DNA of 15,210 nucleotides from Zeimonas sp937903095 (GTDB taxonomy: Bacteria > Pseudomonadota > Gammaproteobacteria > Burkholderiales > Burkholderiaceae_E), in assembly GCA_937903095.1 (NCBI GenBank), contig CALCZN010000396.1, positions 1 through 15,210 of the forward strand, written 5' to 3'. The translations under genes were made by a program, and so were the position numbers. Positions within the stretch are counted from its first letter, which is position 1, and each line of letters opens with the position of its first letter. Shown here one piece after another: positions 6,389-13,740 of the stretch. The notes beneath the pieces were generated by a model. That model was not told the origin of the DNA and searched no databases. It saw nothing but the letters and a program-made list of their open reading frames with translations.

Positions 6389-7014
6389 CGCGTTCGCCGG
6401 GCGCCGCTTCCGCGGCTGCCGGCGCCCGCTCGCATCGCCTTCGCATCGTCGGCGGGCAGTGGAAGCGCACGCCGATCGCGGTGCCCGACGTCGCCGGATT
6501 GCGGCCCACGCCCGATCGCGTGCGCGAGACGCTGTTCAACTGGCTCGGCCAGAAGCTCGGCGCACGCCGCTGCCTCGACCTGTTCGCCGGCACCGGCGCG
6601 CTCGGCTTCGAAGCCGCTTCGCGCGGCGCCGAGCAGGTGGTGCTGGTCGAGCGCGATCGCCGCGCGGCGGCTGCGATCGCCGCGACGATCGAGCGCCTGC
6701 GGGCGCCGGGCGTCCGGCTCGTCGTCGGCGACGCTTTCGACGCGCTGAATCGCCTCGCGCAGTCGGGCGAACGCTTCGATGTCGTGTTCGTCGATCCGCC
6801 CTTCGGCCAGGCGCTGCACGCGCGGGCACTCGCCGCGCTGGCGCCGGTGCTGGCGGAGAACGGCCTCGTCTACGTGGAGTCGGGCGAAGCCTTCGATGCG
6901 CCGGCCGGCTGGCACATCGAGCGCGAAGGCCGCGCCGGGCAGGTTCGCTATTATCTGCTGAGCAGGCAGGCCGAAGCATCTGCAGCCGACGCATCGCCAG
7001 GAACCGACGCATGA
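6385..7014 (+). CDS. rsmD: 16S rRNA (guanine(966)-N(2))-methyltransferase RsmD
   Basis: SAM-dependent methyltransferase that modifies G966 of 16S rRNA in the 30S head. The protein has 209 residues. RLRIVGGQWKRTPI (18-31) and LRPTPDRVRETLFNWL (39-54) are typical of RsmD. The SAM-binding loop is LDLFAGTGALG (64-74), the acidic ribose contact VERD is at 88-91, and the catalytic motif is DPPF (137-140). The start at 6385 overlaps the upstream stop by 4 nt (ATGA) and agrees with the expected N-terminus. It is followed directly by coaD with the same overlap. The short Ala-rich tail (about 196-209) after the conserved YYLLSR has no known role. Confidence 0.96.
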   Translation: MTRSPGAASAAAGARSHRLRIVGGQWKRTPIAVPDVAGLRPTPDRVRETLFNWLGQKLGARRCLDLFAGTGALGFEAASRGAEQVVLVERDRRAAAAIAATIERLRAPGVRLVVGDAFDALNRLAQSGERFDVVFVDPPFGQALHARALAALAPVLAENGLVYVESGEAFDAPAGWHIEREGRAGQVRYYLLSRQAEASAADASPGTDA

Positions 7015-7517
7015 CACGCGCCATCTACCCCGGAACCTTCGACCCGCTGACGCGCGGTCACGAAGACCTCGTCCGGCGCGCATCGAAGCTCTTCGATTCG
7101 GTCGTCGTCGCCGTCGCGGCGAGCCGCGGCAAGAACCCGATCTTCGACGTCGACGAGCGGCTGGCGATCGCGCGCGAAGTGCTCGGCCATCATTCGAACG
7201 TCGAGGTCACGACTTTTTCGGGGCTGCTGGTGCATTTCGTCGAGCAGCAGAAAGCCGACGTCGTCGTGCGCGGCCTGCGCGCGGTCACCGACTTCGAATA
7301 CGAGTTCCAGATGGCCGGAATGAACCGGCACCTGATGCCCGACGTCGAGACGATCTTCCTCACGCCCACCGACAAGTACCAGTTCATCTCGGGCACGCTG
7401 GTGCGCGAGATCGCGCTGCTCGGCGGCGACGTCTCGCAGTTCGTCGCGCCGCCCGTGATGCGCTGGCTCGGGCGCAAGCTCGCGCAGCTGCGCGCCGAAG
7501 CGCAGCGGAGTCCCTGA
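7011..7517 (+). CDS. coaD: Pantetheine-phosphate adenylyltransferase
   Basis: Penultimate enzyme of coenzyme A synthesis: 4'-phosphopantetheine plus ATP gives dephospho-CoA. The protein has 168 residues, slightly longer than the usual 160. Nucleotidyltransferase motifs are TFDPLTRGH (9-17), whose TxGH motif binds ATP phosphates, VVRGLR (85-90) and FISGTLVRE (125-133), the counterpart of ISSTxVR. Lys41 in GKNPIF fits the phosphate-binding lysine. Its ATG overlaps the rsmD stop (ATGA), so the two are translationally coupled; the rsmD-coaD pair is widespread in bacteria. Confidence 0.97.
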   Translation: MTRAIYPGTFDPLTRGHEDLVRRASKLFDSVVVAVAASRGKNPIFDVDERLAIAREVLGHHSNVEVTTFSGLLVHFVEQQKADVVVRGLRAVTDFEYEFQMAGMNRHLMPDVETIFLTPTDKYQFISGTLVREIALLGGDVSQFVAPPVMRWLGRKLAQLRAEAQRSP

Positions 7518-7530
7518 CGCGGGAGCCGCG

Positions 7531-7818
7531 ATGGCGCTGATCATCACCGACGAGTGCATCAACTGCGACGTCTGCGAGGCCGAGTGCCCCAACGGCGCGA
7601 TCTCGATGGGCGAGGAGATCTACCGGATCGACCCGCAGCGCTGCACCGAATGCGTGGGCCACTTCAACGAGCCGCAGTGCCGGCAGGTCTGCCCGGTCGA
7701 TTGCATCCCGCGGGATCCTTCCTGGCCGGAAACGCCGCAGCAGCTGATGGACAAGTACCGCCGGCTGCAGGCCGAGTCTCAGGCGGCGTCGGCCGCTCCC
7801 GGCTCGATCGTCTCGTAG
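7531..7818 (+). CDS. 2[4Fe-4S] ferredoxin of the YfhL type
   Basis: Small electron carrier of 95 residues. The first motif is Cys9-x2-Cys12-x2-Cys15-x3-Cys19-Pro. The second is Cys38-x2-Cys41, an 8-residue insert (VGHFNEPQ), then Cys50-x3-Cys54-Pro and Cys58. This insert and the C-terminal helix (about 68-83) are features of the Allochromatium/YfhL ferredoxins with very low potential. It follows coaD by 13 nt, preceded by GGGAG, and probably ends the five-gene run. Its last 13 codons (QAASAAPGSIVS) overlap the end of the convergent ppx by 40 nt. Its redox partner cannot be told from the sequence. Confidence 0.93.
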   Translation: MALIITDECINCDVCEAECPNGAISMGEEIYRIDPQRCTECVGHFNEPQCRQVCPVDCIPRDPSWPETPQQLMDKYRRLQAESQAASAAPGSIVS

Positions 7819-9302
7819 ACGAAGCGCTCGAACAGGCCCGCCTGCGACCACGCGCGGGCTTCGGCGACCAGGCCCTGGTGGGCGAGCGGAAAGCGCTGCG
7901 CCCATTCGCGCGTCGTCTGCAGGCGCAGCGTCCCGCGCGACAGCGACAGTGCCGGCGCGGGCGCATCCGACGCGTCGCGCCGGCGATGCACGATCGTCGC
8001 CACGCGCAGTGCGAGCACCGCCAGCCTTCCAGCTTCGTCGTCGGATTGCGCGCGCAGCGCCTCGAGGCTGCCGGTCTGCGTCAGCGCGAGCAGCGCGAGA
8101 CGGTCCTGCTCGCTCTGCGAGAAGCCGGGCATCTCCGCATGCGCGAGCAGGTATGCCGAGTGGCGGTGGAAATCCTCGTGCGTGACCGAGCGGCCGATCT
8201 CGGCCAGCTCGGCGGCCCAGCCGAGCAGGGCGCGCCGGGCGCGAACCTCCTCCTGCGCGCCCGGCGCCGCCTGGTCGAACAGCGCGAGAGCGGTGTCGCG
8301 AACGCGCCGCGCACGCGCGGCATCGACCCGATGGCGGCGCAGCAGGCGCTTGATCGTCAGCGCACGCATGTCGCGGTCGGCGTCGCGATCGAGCAGGTCG
8401 TGCACCAGGCCCTGCAGCAGCGCGCCGTCGCAGTACTGCATGCGATCGATGCGCAGCTCGTCGAAGACCGCCGTCATCACCGCCAGGCCGCCGGCGAGCA
8501 CCGGCCGGCGCTCCGGCGTCAATCCCGCGAGCTGCATCGACGATGCGTCGCCGCTGGACAGCAACGCGGCCCGGGTGCGCATCAGCGACTCCCGATCGAG
8601 CGCATCGGCGCCCCATTGCGCGCGCGCGATGCGCCACAGCGACTCCGCGGTTCCCGAAGTCCCGACGGCGTAGCGCCAGCGGTGCGCGCCGAGCGAGGCA
8701 GCGGTCTGCGCGAAGGCGTCGCGCGCTTCGTAATACGCGGCGTCGAAGGCCTCGTCGGTGATGCGTCCGCCGGCGAAGCGGCGGTTCGACAGGACGACGC
8801 AGCCTACGCCGGCCGATTCGAGCGCCAGCGCTTCGGTGCCGATGCCGACGATGCATTCGGTCGAGCCGCCGCCGATGTCGACGACGAGGCGCGTTTCGCC
8901 GTCGTCGGGCAGCGCATGGGCGGCGCCTATGTAGATCAGTCTGGCTTCCTCGAGCCCCGAGACGATTTCGACCGGAAAGCCGAGCGCGGCCTCGGCCGTG
9001 CGCAGGAAGCGCTGCGCGTTGCGCGCCACGCGCAGCGCGCTCGTGCCCACCGCGCGCACCCGCTCGGGCGAGAAGGAGCGCAGACGCTCGCCGAAGGCGG
9101 CGAGCGCGACGAAGGCGCGCTGGCGCGACGCCTCGTCGAGCGTGCCGTCGCTGCGCAGGCCGTCGGCGATCCGCACGCCGTCGCGCAGGCTCTCGATCGG
9201 GACGACGCGAGGGCCCTGCGGCGAAACCTCCACCCGGGCGATCAGCAGCCGGAAGCTGTTCGAGCCGAGATCGACGGCGGCCAGCAGGCGGTTCTCGGGC
9301 AT
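7779..9302 (-). CDS. ppx: Exopolyphosphatase (Ppx/GppA family)
   Basis: Removes terminal phosphate from inorganic polyphosphate, or from pppGpp in GppA members. The protein has 507 residues with an ASKHA-type actin-like fold: phosphate-1 loop DLGSNSFRL (11-19), GTSALR (86-91), catalytic Glu in SGLEEARLIY (Glu118 or Glu119) and phosphate-2 loop DIGGGSTE (142-149). A C-terminal HD-like helical domain from about 310 on contains THEDFHRHSAYL, as in full-length Ppx, so Ppx is preferred over the shorter GppA. No polyphosphate kinase gene is in the window. The start (ATG 9302-9300) agrees with the family N-terminus. It runs convergently into the ferredoxin gene with a 40-nt overlap. Confidence 0.92.
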   Translation of the reverse strand: MPENRLLAAVDLGSNSFRLLIARVEVSPQGPRVVPIESLRDGVRIADGLRSDGTLDEASRQRAFVALAAFGERLRSFSPERVRAVGTSALRVARNAQRFLRTAEAALGFPVEIVSGLEEARLIYIGAAHALPDDGETRLVVDIGGGSTECIVGIGTEALALESAGVGCVVLSNRRFAGGRITDEAFDAAYYEARDAFAQTAASLGAHRWRYAVGTSGTAESLWRIARAQWGADALDRESLMRTRAALLSSGDASSMQLAGLTPERRPVLAGGLAVMTAVFDELRIDRMQYCDGALLQGLVHDLLDRDADRDMRALTIKRLLRRHRVDAARARRVRDTALALFDQAAPGAQEEVRARRALLGWAAELAEIGRSVTHEDFHRHSAYLLAHAEMPGFSQSEQDRLALLALTQTGSLEALRAQSDDEAGRLAVLALRVATIVHRRRDASDAPAPALSLSRGTLRLQTTREWAQRFPLAHQGLVAEARAWSQAGLFERFVYETIEPGAADAA

Positions 9303-9321
9303 CGGCGGTTCGGGCGGGCGG

Positions 9322-9351
9322 TGCGAGGGCGAAGTATCGCAAACCCTCGCA
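9322..9351. other. Perfect 8-bp hairpin between the aldehyde dehydrogenase gene and ppx
   Basis: TGCGAGGG (9322-9329) and CCCTCGCA (9344-9351) are perfect reverse complements around 14 nt. The hairpin lies 28 nt after the aldehyde dehydrogenase stop and 19 nt before the ppx start on the minus strand. The loop contains TTTGCGATACTTCG on that strand, the least GC-rich bases of the gap. It may be a terminator without a T-run, an operator or a leader hairpin for ppx. Confidence 0.4.
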
Positions 9352-9379
9352 GGCTGCGCCGAACGCGTCCTGCCGATCG

Positions 9380-10798
9380 CTACAGCCGCTTCATCCAGCT
9401 AAGCATCGTGCGCACGAACGGCCGATACGGCGGGGCGAACAGATTCATCGCATGCCAGCGCGCCTGCCGGAACACCGGCGTGAGCTTGCTGAACGAGTCG
9501 AAGCCCCAGCGGCCGTGATAGTGGCCCATGCCGGAGGCGCCGATGCCGCCGAAGGGCAGGCCTTCCTGCGCGACGTGCATCAGCGTGTCGTTGATGCAGG
9601 CGCCGCCCACGTGCGTGCGCGCTATCGCCTGTCGCGCGCGCCGCGCGTCGTCGTCGAACCAATACAGCGCGAGCGGCCGCGGCATCGACTCGACGAAGTC
9701 CAGCACGTCGTCGAGCCGGTTGTAGGACAGCACCGGCAGGATCGGCCCGAAGATCTCGTCGCGCATCACGGCGAGCGAGGCCGGCGGATCGACGAGCACG
9801 ACCGGCGCGAGGCGATGCGCCCCGTCGTCGCGATCGGACCCCTCGAAGAGGTCGACCCGTCGCACGCCGGCCTCGCGCGCTTCGTCGAGATAGCGCAGCA
9901 GGCGCGCATACTGGCGCGCGTCGACGATGCTGCAGTAGTCGCGGTCGGCGAGCCCCGCCGGATGCATCGCGCGCGCCCGCGCGCGTACCGCGTCGACGAA
10001 GTCTTCGAGCCGCTCGCGCGGCACGAAGGCGTAGTCGGGCGCGATGCAGGTCTGGCCGGCATTCAGCAGCTTTCCGGCCAGGATGCGCGGGACGGCGCGT
10101 TCGAGCGGATAGCCGGGCGCGACGACCGCCGGCGACTTGCCGCCGAGTTCCAGCGTGACCGGCGTCAGGTGTTCGGCCGCTGCGCTCATCACCTTGCGGC
10201 CGACCGCGGTCGAGCCGGTGAACACCAGATGATCGAAGGGCAGGGCCGTGAACGCGGCCCCGGTTTCCGGACCTCCCGTCACGACGGCGACTTCGTCCGC
10301 CGCGAAGCGCTCGCCGACCAGGCGCGCAAGGAGCGTGGAGAAGTCCGGCGTGTGCTCCGACGGCTTGATCATCGCCCGATTGCCGGCGGCGAGCACGTCG
10401 ACCAGCGGCCCGATCGCGAGGAACAGCGGATAGTTCCACGGCACGACGATGCCGACGACGCCGAGCGGACGCGGCACGATCTCGGCGCGCGCGGGCAGGA
10501 ACCATTTCGAAACCGGTGCGCGGCGCCGTCTCATCCAGCGCCGGCCCGCGCGCAGTGCGGCGCGGATCGCCGCCACCGACGGAAAGATCTCGGCGATCTG
10601 CGTCTCCATGCGCGGGCGGCCGCCGAAGTCGGCGTCGATCGCGTCCTCGATCGCCTGCTGGTTGTCGAGCACGAGCGCGAGCAGCCGCTGCAGGCGATCG
10701 CGCCGCGTCGGCCAGTCGGGGAAGGGAGCGCGCCGATGCGCTTCGCGCTGGGCGGCGAACAGCGAGTCGAGCTGGGACGTGCCCTCGTCGGGTTTCAT
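9380..10798 (-). CDS. Aldehyde dehydrogenase, probable coniferyl aldehyde dehydrogenase
   Basis: NAD(P)-dependent aldehyde oxidation of the class 3 type. The 472-residue protein matches the length and flavour of coniferyl aldehyde dehydrogenases (CalB), which convert coniferaldehyde to ferulate. Motifs seen: oxyanion-hole Asn122 in PWNYP, cofactor Lys145 in IKPSE, Rossmann FTGSTAVGRKV (193-203), general base Glu217 in LELGGKSP and catalytic Cys251 in GQTCIAPDY. The PDY after the cysteine and the C-terminal tail (MNLFAPPYRPFVRTMLSWMK) are class 3-like. Shine-Dalgarno AAAGGAAGG lies about 8 nt before the ATG. It is divergent from glpK across 83 bp. The substrate is from family resemblance only; a general fatty or aromatic aldehyde is equally possible. 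Confidence 0.85.
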   Translation of the reverse strand: MKPDEGTSQLDSLFAAQREAHRRAPFPDWPTRRDRLQRLLALVLDNQQAIEDAIDADFGGRPRMETQIAEIFPSVAAIRAALRAGRRWMRRRRAPVSKWFLPARAEIVPRPLGVVGIVVPWNYPLFLAIGPLVDVLAAGNRAMIKPSEHTPDFSTLLARLVGERFAADEVAVVTGGPETGAAFTALPFDHLVFTGSTAVGRKVMSAAAEHLTPVTLELGGKSPAVVAPGYPLERAVPRILAGKLLNAGQTCIAPDYAFVPRERLEDFVDAVRARARAMHPAGLADRDYCSIVDARQYARLLRYLDEAREAGVRRVDLFEGSDRDDGAHRLAPVVLVDPPASLAVMRDEIFGPILPVLSYNRLDDVLDFVESMPRPLALYWFDDDARRARQAIARTHVGGACINDTLMHVAQEGLPFGGIGASGMGHYHGRWGFDSFSKLTPVFRQARWHAMNLFAPPYRPFVRTMLSWMKRL

Positions 10799-10881
10799 CG
10801 GACGGCCTTCCTTTCGCCGGATGCGGCTGGCGGGACGACAACCATTCAGAATAGCGTGATCGGCACTCCGGGGGGCAACCG

Positions 10882-12363
10882 ATGTCCTGTGTTCTCGCGC
10901 TCGACCAGGGCACGTCCAGCTCGCGGGCGATCGTCTTCGACGAAGCCGGCACGATCCGTTCGATCGCGCAGCGCGAGTTCCGCCAGATCTTTCCGCAGCC
11001 GGGCTGGGTCGAGCACGATCCCTTCGAGATCCGCGACACGCAGTTCGCCACCGCGCGCGAGGCGCTCGCGTCGGCGTCGATCGATCTCGCTGCCGTGGCG
11101 GCAGTGGCGATCGCCAACCAGCGCGAGACGACGATCGTCTGGGAACGCGCCACCGGCCGGCCGATCCACAACGCGATCGTCTGGCAGGACCGGCGCACCG
11201 AGCCGATCTGCGAAGCGATGCGGGCGCGCGGGCTCGCGCCGCTGGTCGCGCAGCGCACGGGTCTGGTCGTCGACGCGTATTTCTCCGCCAGCAAGATCCG
11301 CTGGCTGCTCGATCACGTGGCCGGCGCGCGCGAGCAGGCGAAGCGCGGCGAGCTGGCCTTCGGCACCGTCGACAGCTGGCTCGTCTGGCAGCTCACCGGC
11401 GGCGCCGTGCACGCCACCGACGTCAGCAACGCGTCGCGCACGATGCTCTACGACGTCCGGCGCGGCTGCTGGGACGACGAACTGCTCGATGCCTTCGGCA
11501 TCGAGCGGTCGATGCTGCCCGAAGTACATCGGTCGAGCCACGTCTACGGGACGAGCGACGCGGCCGCGATCGGCGGCGCCTGGCCGATCGCCGGCATCGC
11601 CGGCGACCAGCAGGCAGCGCTCCTCGGGCAGGCGTGCTTTCGCGCGGGAATGGCGAAGAACACCTACGGCACCGGCTGCTTCCTGCTGATGCACACCGGC
11701 GAGCGCTTCGAGCCGTCGCGCAACGGACTGGTCGCCACGGCGGCGGCGCAACCCGACGCGACGCGCCGCTATGCGCTCGAGGGCAGCGTCTTCATCGGCG
11801 GCGCGGTCGTGCAATGGCTGCGCGACGGGTTGCGCGCGATCGAGCGTTCGTCGGACGTCGAGGCATTGGCCGCCTCGGTGCCGGACGCCGGCGGCGTTAC
11901 CTTCGTTCCGGCCTTCACCGGGCTGGGTGCGCCGTACTGGAAGCCCGATGCACGCGGGATCATCACCGGTCTCTCCCGCGGCACGACGGTGGCGCACGTC
12001 GCGCGCGCGGCGCTCGATTCGATCGCCTTCCAGAGCGCGGCGCTGCTCGGCGCGATGGGCCGCGACGCGGGCGCGCCGATCACCGAACTGCGCGTGGACG
12101 GCGGCGCCGCCGCGAACGATCTGCTGATGCAGTTCCAGTCCGACCTGCTCGGCATTCCGGTCGTGCGCCCGGCGATCACCGAGACGACCGCGCTCGGCGC
12201 GGCCTATCTCGCGGGCCTGGCCACCGGCGTGTGGCGCGACACCGGAGAGCTTGCGCGGCTGTGGCGCATCGGACGCAGCTTCTCGCCGACGATGAGTCGG
12301 GATCGCGCGGCCTCGATGATGAACGACTGGGAGCGCGCGGTGCGCCAGGCCACCGCCGAATGA
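10882..12363 (+). CDS. glpK: Glycerol kinase
   Basis: Phosphorylates glycerol to sn-glycerol-3-phosphate, trapping it in the cytoplasm. The 493-residue protein is full length for the FGGY kinase family. It has the phosphate loop DQGTSSSR (8-15), glycerol-binding NQRETT (79-84) and WQDRRT (101-106), catalytic base Asp242 in GIAGDQQAALLGQ, TYGTGCFLL (261-269) and the adenine-site DGGAAANDLLMQFQSDLLG (406-424). All active-site residues are present. A G-rich stretch (GGGGGGC, from 10869) 8 nt before the ATG serves as ribosome site. No glpF or glpD is nearby, so it is not in a standard glp operon. The lactate dehydrogenase gene starts 132 nt downstream. Its stop codon is the first three bases of an 11-nt repeat array. 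Confidence 0.96.
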   Translation: MSCVLALDQGTSSSRAIVFDEAGTIRSIAQREFRQIFPQPGWVEHDPFEIRDTQFATAREALASASIDLAAVAAVAIANQRETTIVWERATGRPIHNAIVWQDRRTEPICEAMRARGLAPLVAQRTGLVVDAYFSASKIRWLLDHVAGAREQAKRGELAFGTVDSWLVWQLTGGAVHATDVSNASRTMLYDVRRGCWDDELLDAFGIERSMLPEVHRSSHVYGTSDAAAIGGAWPIAGIAGDQQAALLGQACFRAGMAKNTYGTGCFLLMHTGERFEPSRNGLVATAAAQPDATRRYALEGSVFIGGAVVQWLRDGLRAIERSSDVEALAASVPDAGGVTFVPAFTGLGAPYWKPDARGIITGLSRGTTVAHVARAALDSIAFQSAALLGAMGRDAGAPITELRVDGGAAANDLLMQFQSDLLGIPVVRPAITETTALGAAYLAGLATGVWRDTGELARLWRIGRSFSPTMSRDRAASMMNDWERAVRQATAE

Positions 12364-12396
12364 GTGCCAACTGAGCGCCAACTGAGCGCCGGCTGA
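12361..12396. repeat. 11-nt tandem array starting at the glpK stop codon
   Basis: Three copies of TGAGYGCCRRC (12361-12371, 12372-12382, 12383-12393) plus a fourth TGA at 12394. The first TGA is the glpK stop. Because 11 is not a multiple of three, the four TGAs give stops in all three frames just after glpK. Confidence 0.85.
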
Positions 12397-12434
12397 CCCG
12401 ACGGCGTCGGCGCCTTGCGCATCGCACGACGCGC

Positions 12435-12464
12435 TTTCGAGCAGCGTGGCGGCTGATCCATAAT
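12435..12464 (+). promoter_or_regulatory. Candidate sigma-70 promoter of the lactate dehydrogenase gene
   Basis: CATAAT (12459-12464) matches the -10 consensus at five of six bases, with TTTCGA (12435-12440) as a weak -35 across an 18-nt spacer. It is 31 nt before the ATG at 12496 and is the most AT-rich spot of the glpK-lldD gap. It suggests that lldD can be transcribed separately from glpK. Confidence 0.35.
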
Positions 12465-12495
12465 CGCTGCCGCCCCCTCACTCAGGCTCGCCGCC

Positions 12496-13650
12496 ATGCC
12501 CGTCATCACCTGCATCGAGGATCTTCGCCAGCTCGCCCGCCGCCGCGTGCCGCGGATGTTCTACGAATACGCCGACTCGGGCGCCTGGACCGAGACGACC
12601 TACCGCGAGAACGAGAGCGACTTCACGAAGATCAAGCTGCGCCAGCGCGTGGCCGTGGACATCGACAAGCGCTCGCTGGTCAGCACGATGATCGGTCAGC
12701 CGGTGGCGATGCCGATCGCGCTGGCGCCCACCGGGCTCACCGGCATGCAGCATGCCGACGGCGAGATCCTCGCGGCGCGCGCCGCGGCGAAGGCCGGCGT
12801 GCCTTTCACGCTGTCGACGATGAGCATCTGCTCGATCGAGGACGTGGCCGAGCACACCGACGCGCCGTTCTGGTTCCAGCTCTACGTGATGCGCGATCGC
12901 GAGTTCATCCGCCGGCTGATCGATCGCGCGAAGGCGGCCGGCTGCAGCGCGCTCGTGCTCACGCTCGACCTGCAGGTGATGGGGCAGCGGCACAAGGACA
13001 TCCGCAACGGCCTGACCGCGCCGCCGCGGATGACGGTCGCCAATCTGGTCGACCTGGCGACGAAGCCGCGCTGGTGCCTGAACATGCTGCGCACGCAACG
13101 GCGCACCTTCCGCAACATCGCCGGCCATGCGCAGGGGGTCGACGACCTGCGCGCACTGTCGTCGTGGACCAACCAGCAGTTCGATCCCACGCTGTGCTGG
13201 GACGACGTGAAGTGGATCCGCGACCGCTGGGGCGGCAAGCTGATCCTGAAAGGCATCCTCGACGCGGAGGACGTCGAGCCGGCAATCGCCACCGGGGCTG
13301 ACGCGATCATCGTCTCGAACCACGGCGGTCGCCAGCTCGACGGCGCGCTGTCGTCGATCCGCGCGCTGCCGGCGATCGTCGACGCGGTGGGCGGGCGCAC
13401 CGAGGTGCACTTCGACGGCGGCATCCGCTCCGGCCAGGACGTGCTGAAGGCGATCGCACTGGGCGCGCGCGGCGTCTACGTCGGTCGCGCTTTCCTCTAT
13501 GGCCTGGGTGCGATGGGCGAGGCCGGCGTCACGCTCGCGCTCGACATCCTGCGCAAGGAGCTGGACATCACGATGGGCTTCTGCGGACTGCGCGACATCA
13601 AGAAGGTGGACCGGAACATCCTCGTCCCGGGGACGTATCCCGAGAAGTGA
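12496..13650 (+). CDS. lldD: FMN-dependent L-lactate / alpha-hydroxy acid dehydrogenase
   Basis: Oxidises an L-2-hydroxy acid, most likely L-lactate to pyruvate, and passes electrons to the respiratory chain. The 384-residue TIM-barrel flavoprotein has FYEYADSGAW (22-31), FMN contacts ALAPTGLTGM (75-84), FQLYV (127-131), TLDLQVMGQRHKDIRNG (156-172), Lys252 in LKGI, catalytic His276 in SNHGGRQLDG (274-283), then DGGIRSG (307-313) and VGRAFLYG (329-336) at the FMN phosphate. All expected active-site residues are present. The MGQRHKDIRNGL loop is commoner in generic proteobacterial alpha-hydroxy-acid dehydrogenases than in E. coli LldD, so substrate choice is uncertain. The Shine-Dalgarno sequence is weak. 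The gene ends in a 7-nt repeat that includes its stop. Confidence 0.88.
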   Translation: MPVITCIEDLRQLARRRVPRMFYEYADSGAWTETTYRENESDFTKIKLRQRVAVDIDKRSLVSTMIGQPVAMPIALAPTGLTGMQHADGEILAARAAAKAGVPFTLSTMSICSIEDVAEHTDAPFWFQLYVMRDREFIRRLIDRAKAAGCSALVLTLDLQVMGQRHKDIRNGLTAPPRMTVANLVDLATKPRWCLNMLRTQRRTFRNIAGHAQGVDDLRALSSWTNQQFDPTLCWDDVKWIRDRWGGKLILKGILDAEDVEPAIATGADAIIVSNHGGRQLDGALSSIRALPAIVDAVGGRTEVHFDGGIRSGQDVLKAIALGARGVYVGRAFLYGLGAMGEAGVTLALDILRKELDITMGFCGLRDIKKVDRNILVPGTYPEK

Positions 13651-13674
13651 AGGGTGAAGGGGGAAGGGTGAAGG
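13647..13674. repeat. 7-nt tandem array across the lldD stop codon
   Basis: Four heptads in a row: copies 1, 2 and 4 are GTGAAGG and copy 3 is GGGAAGG. The TGA in the first copy (13648-13650) is the lldD stop. The array runs nearly up to the 21-nt array at 13678, with only 3 nt between them. Confidence 0.85.
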
Positions 13675-13677
13675 GGC

Positions 13678-13740
13678 TCATCGCCGCACGGCGAGAGTTC
13701 ATCGCCGCACGGCCAGAATTCATCGCCGCACGGCGGCGAG
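13678..13740. repeat. 21-nt array triplicating the end of the small-subunit gene
   Basis: Three adjacent 21-nt units (13678-13698, 13699-13719, 13720-13740), each starting TCATCGCCGCACGGC. On the minus strand each unit reads as codons ending in ...VRR-stop (LAAVRR, ILAVRR and TLAVRR). The unit at 13720-13740 is the true gene end; the other two are in-frame copies behind the stop. Each contains the small dyad GCCG-CA-CGGC. Confidence 0.88.

Noticed and set aside
7383..7412. CoaD ISGTLVR in place of ISSTxVR as a possible lost active-site residue
   Set aside because: From memory, the SGT variant occurs in other proteobacterial CoaD proteins, and the remaining motifs are intact.
7554..9518. Plus-strand open frame of 654 codons opposite ppx
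   Set aside because: Begins out of frame inside the ferredoxin gene and mirrors ppx; composition is typical of an antisense shadow.
10799..10881. Promoter pair in the gap between the aldehyde dehydrogenase gene and glpK
   Set aside because: CAGAAT on + and TATTCT on - look like -10 boxes, but neither has a convincing -35 at 16-18 nt, so no promoter was called.
9452..11689. Plus-strand open frame of 745 codons across the aldehyde dehydrogenase gene and into glpK
   Set aside because: Opposite or out of frame with two genes that have complete catalytic motifs. No recognisable domain in its translation.
13598..13740. Repeated AAMNSxR peptide in another minus-strand frame
   Set aside because: It is a translation of the 21-nt array outside the small-subunit frame and has no start or ribosome site of its own.
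13678..13740. Possible CRISPR or attachment-site repeats
   Set aside because: Units are adjacent with no spacers, only three copies, and coincide with a gene end. No integrase or cas gene is present.
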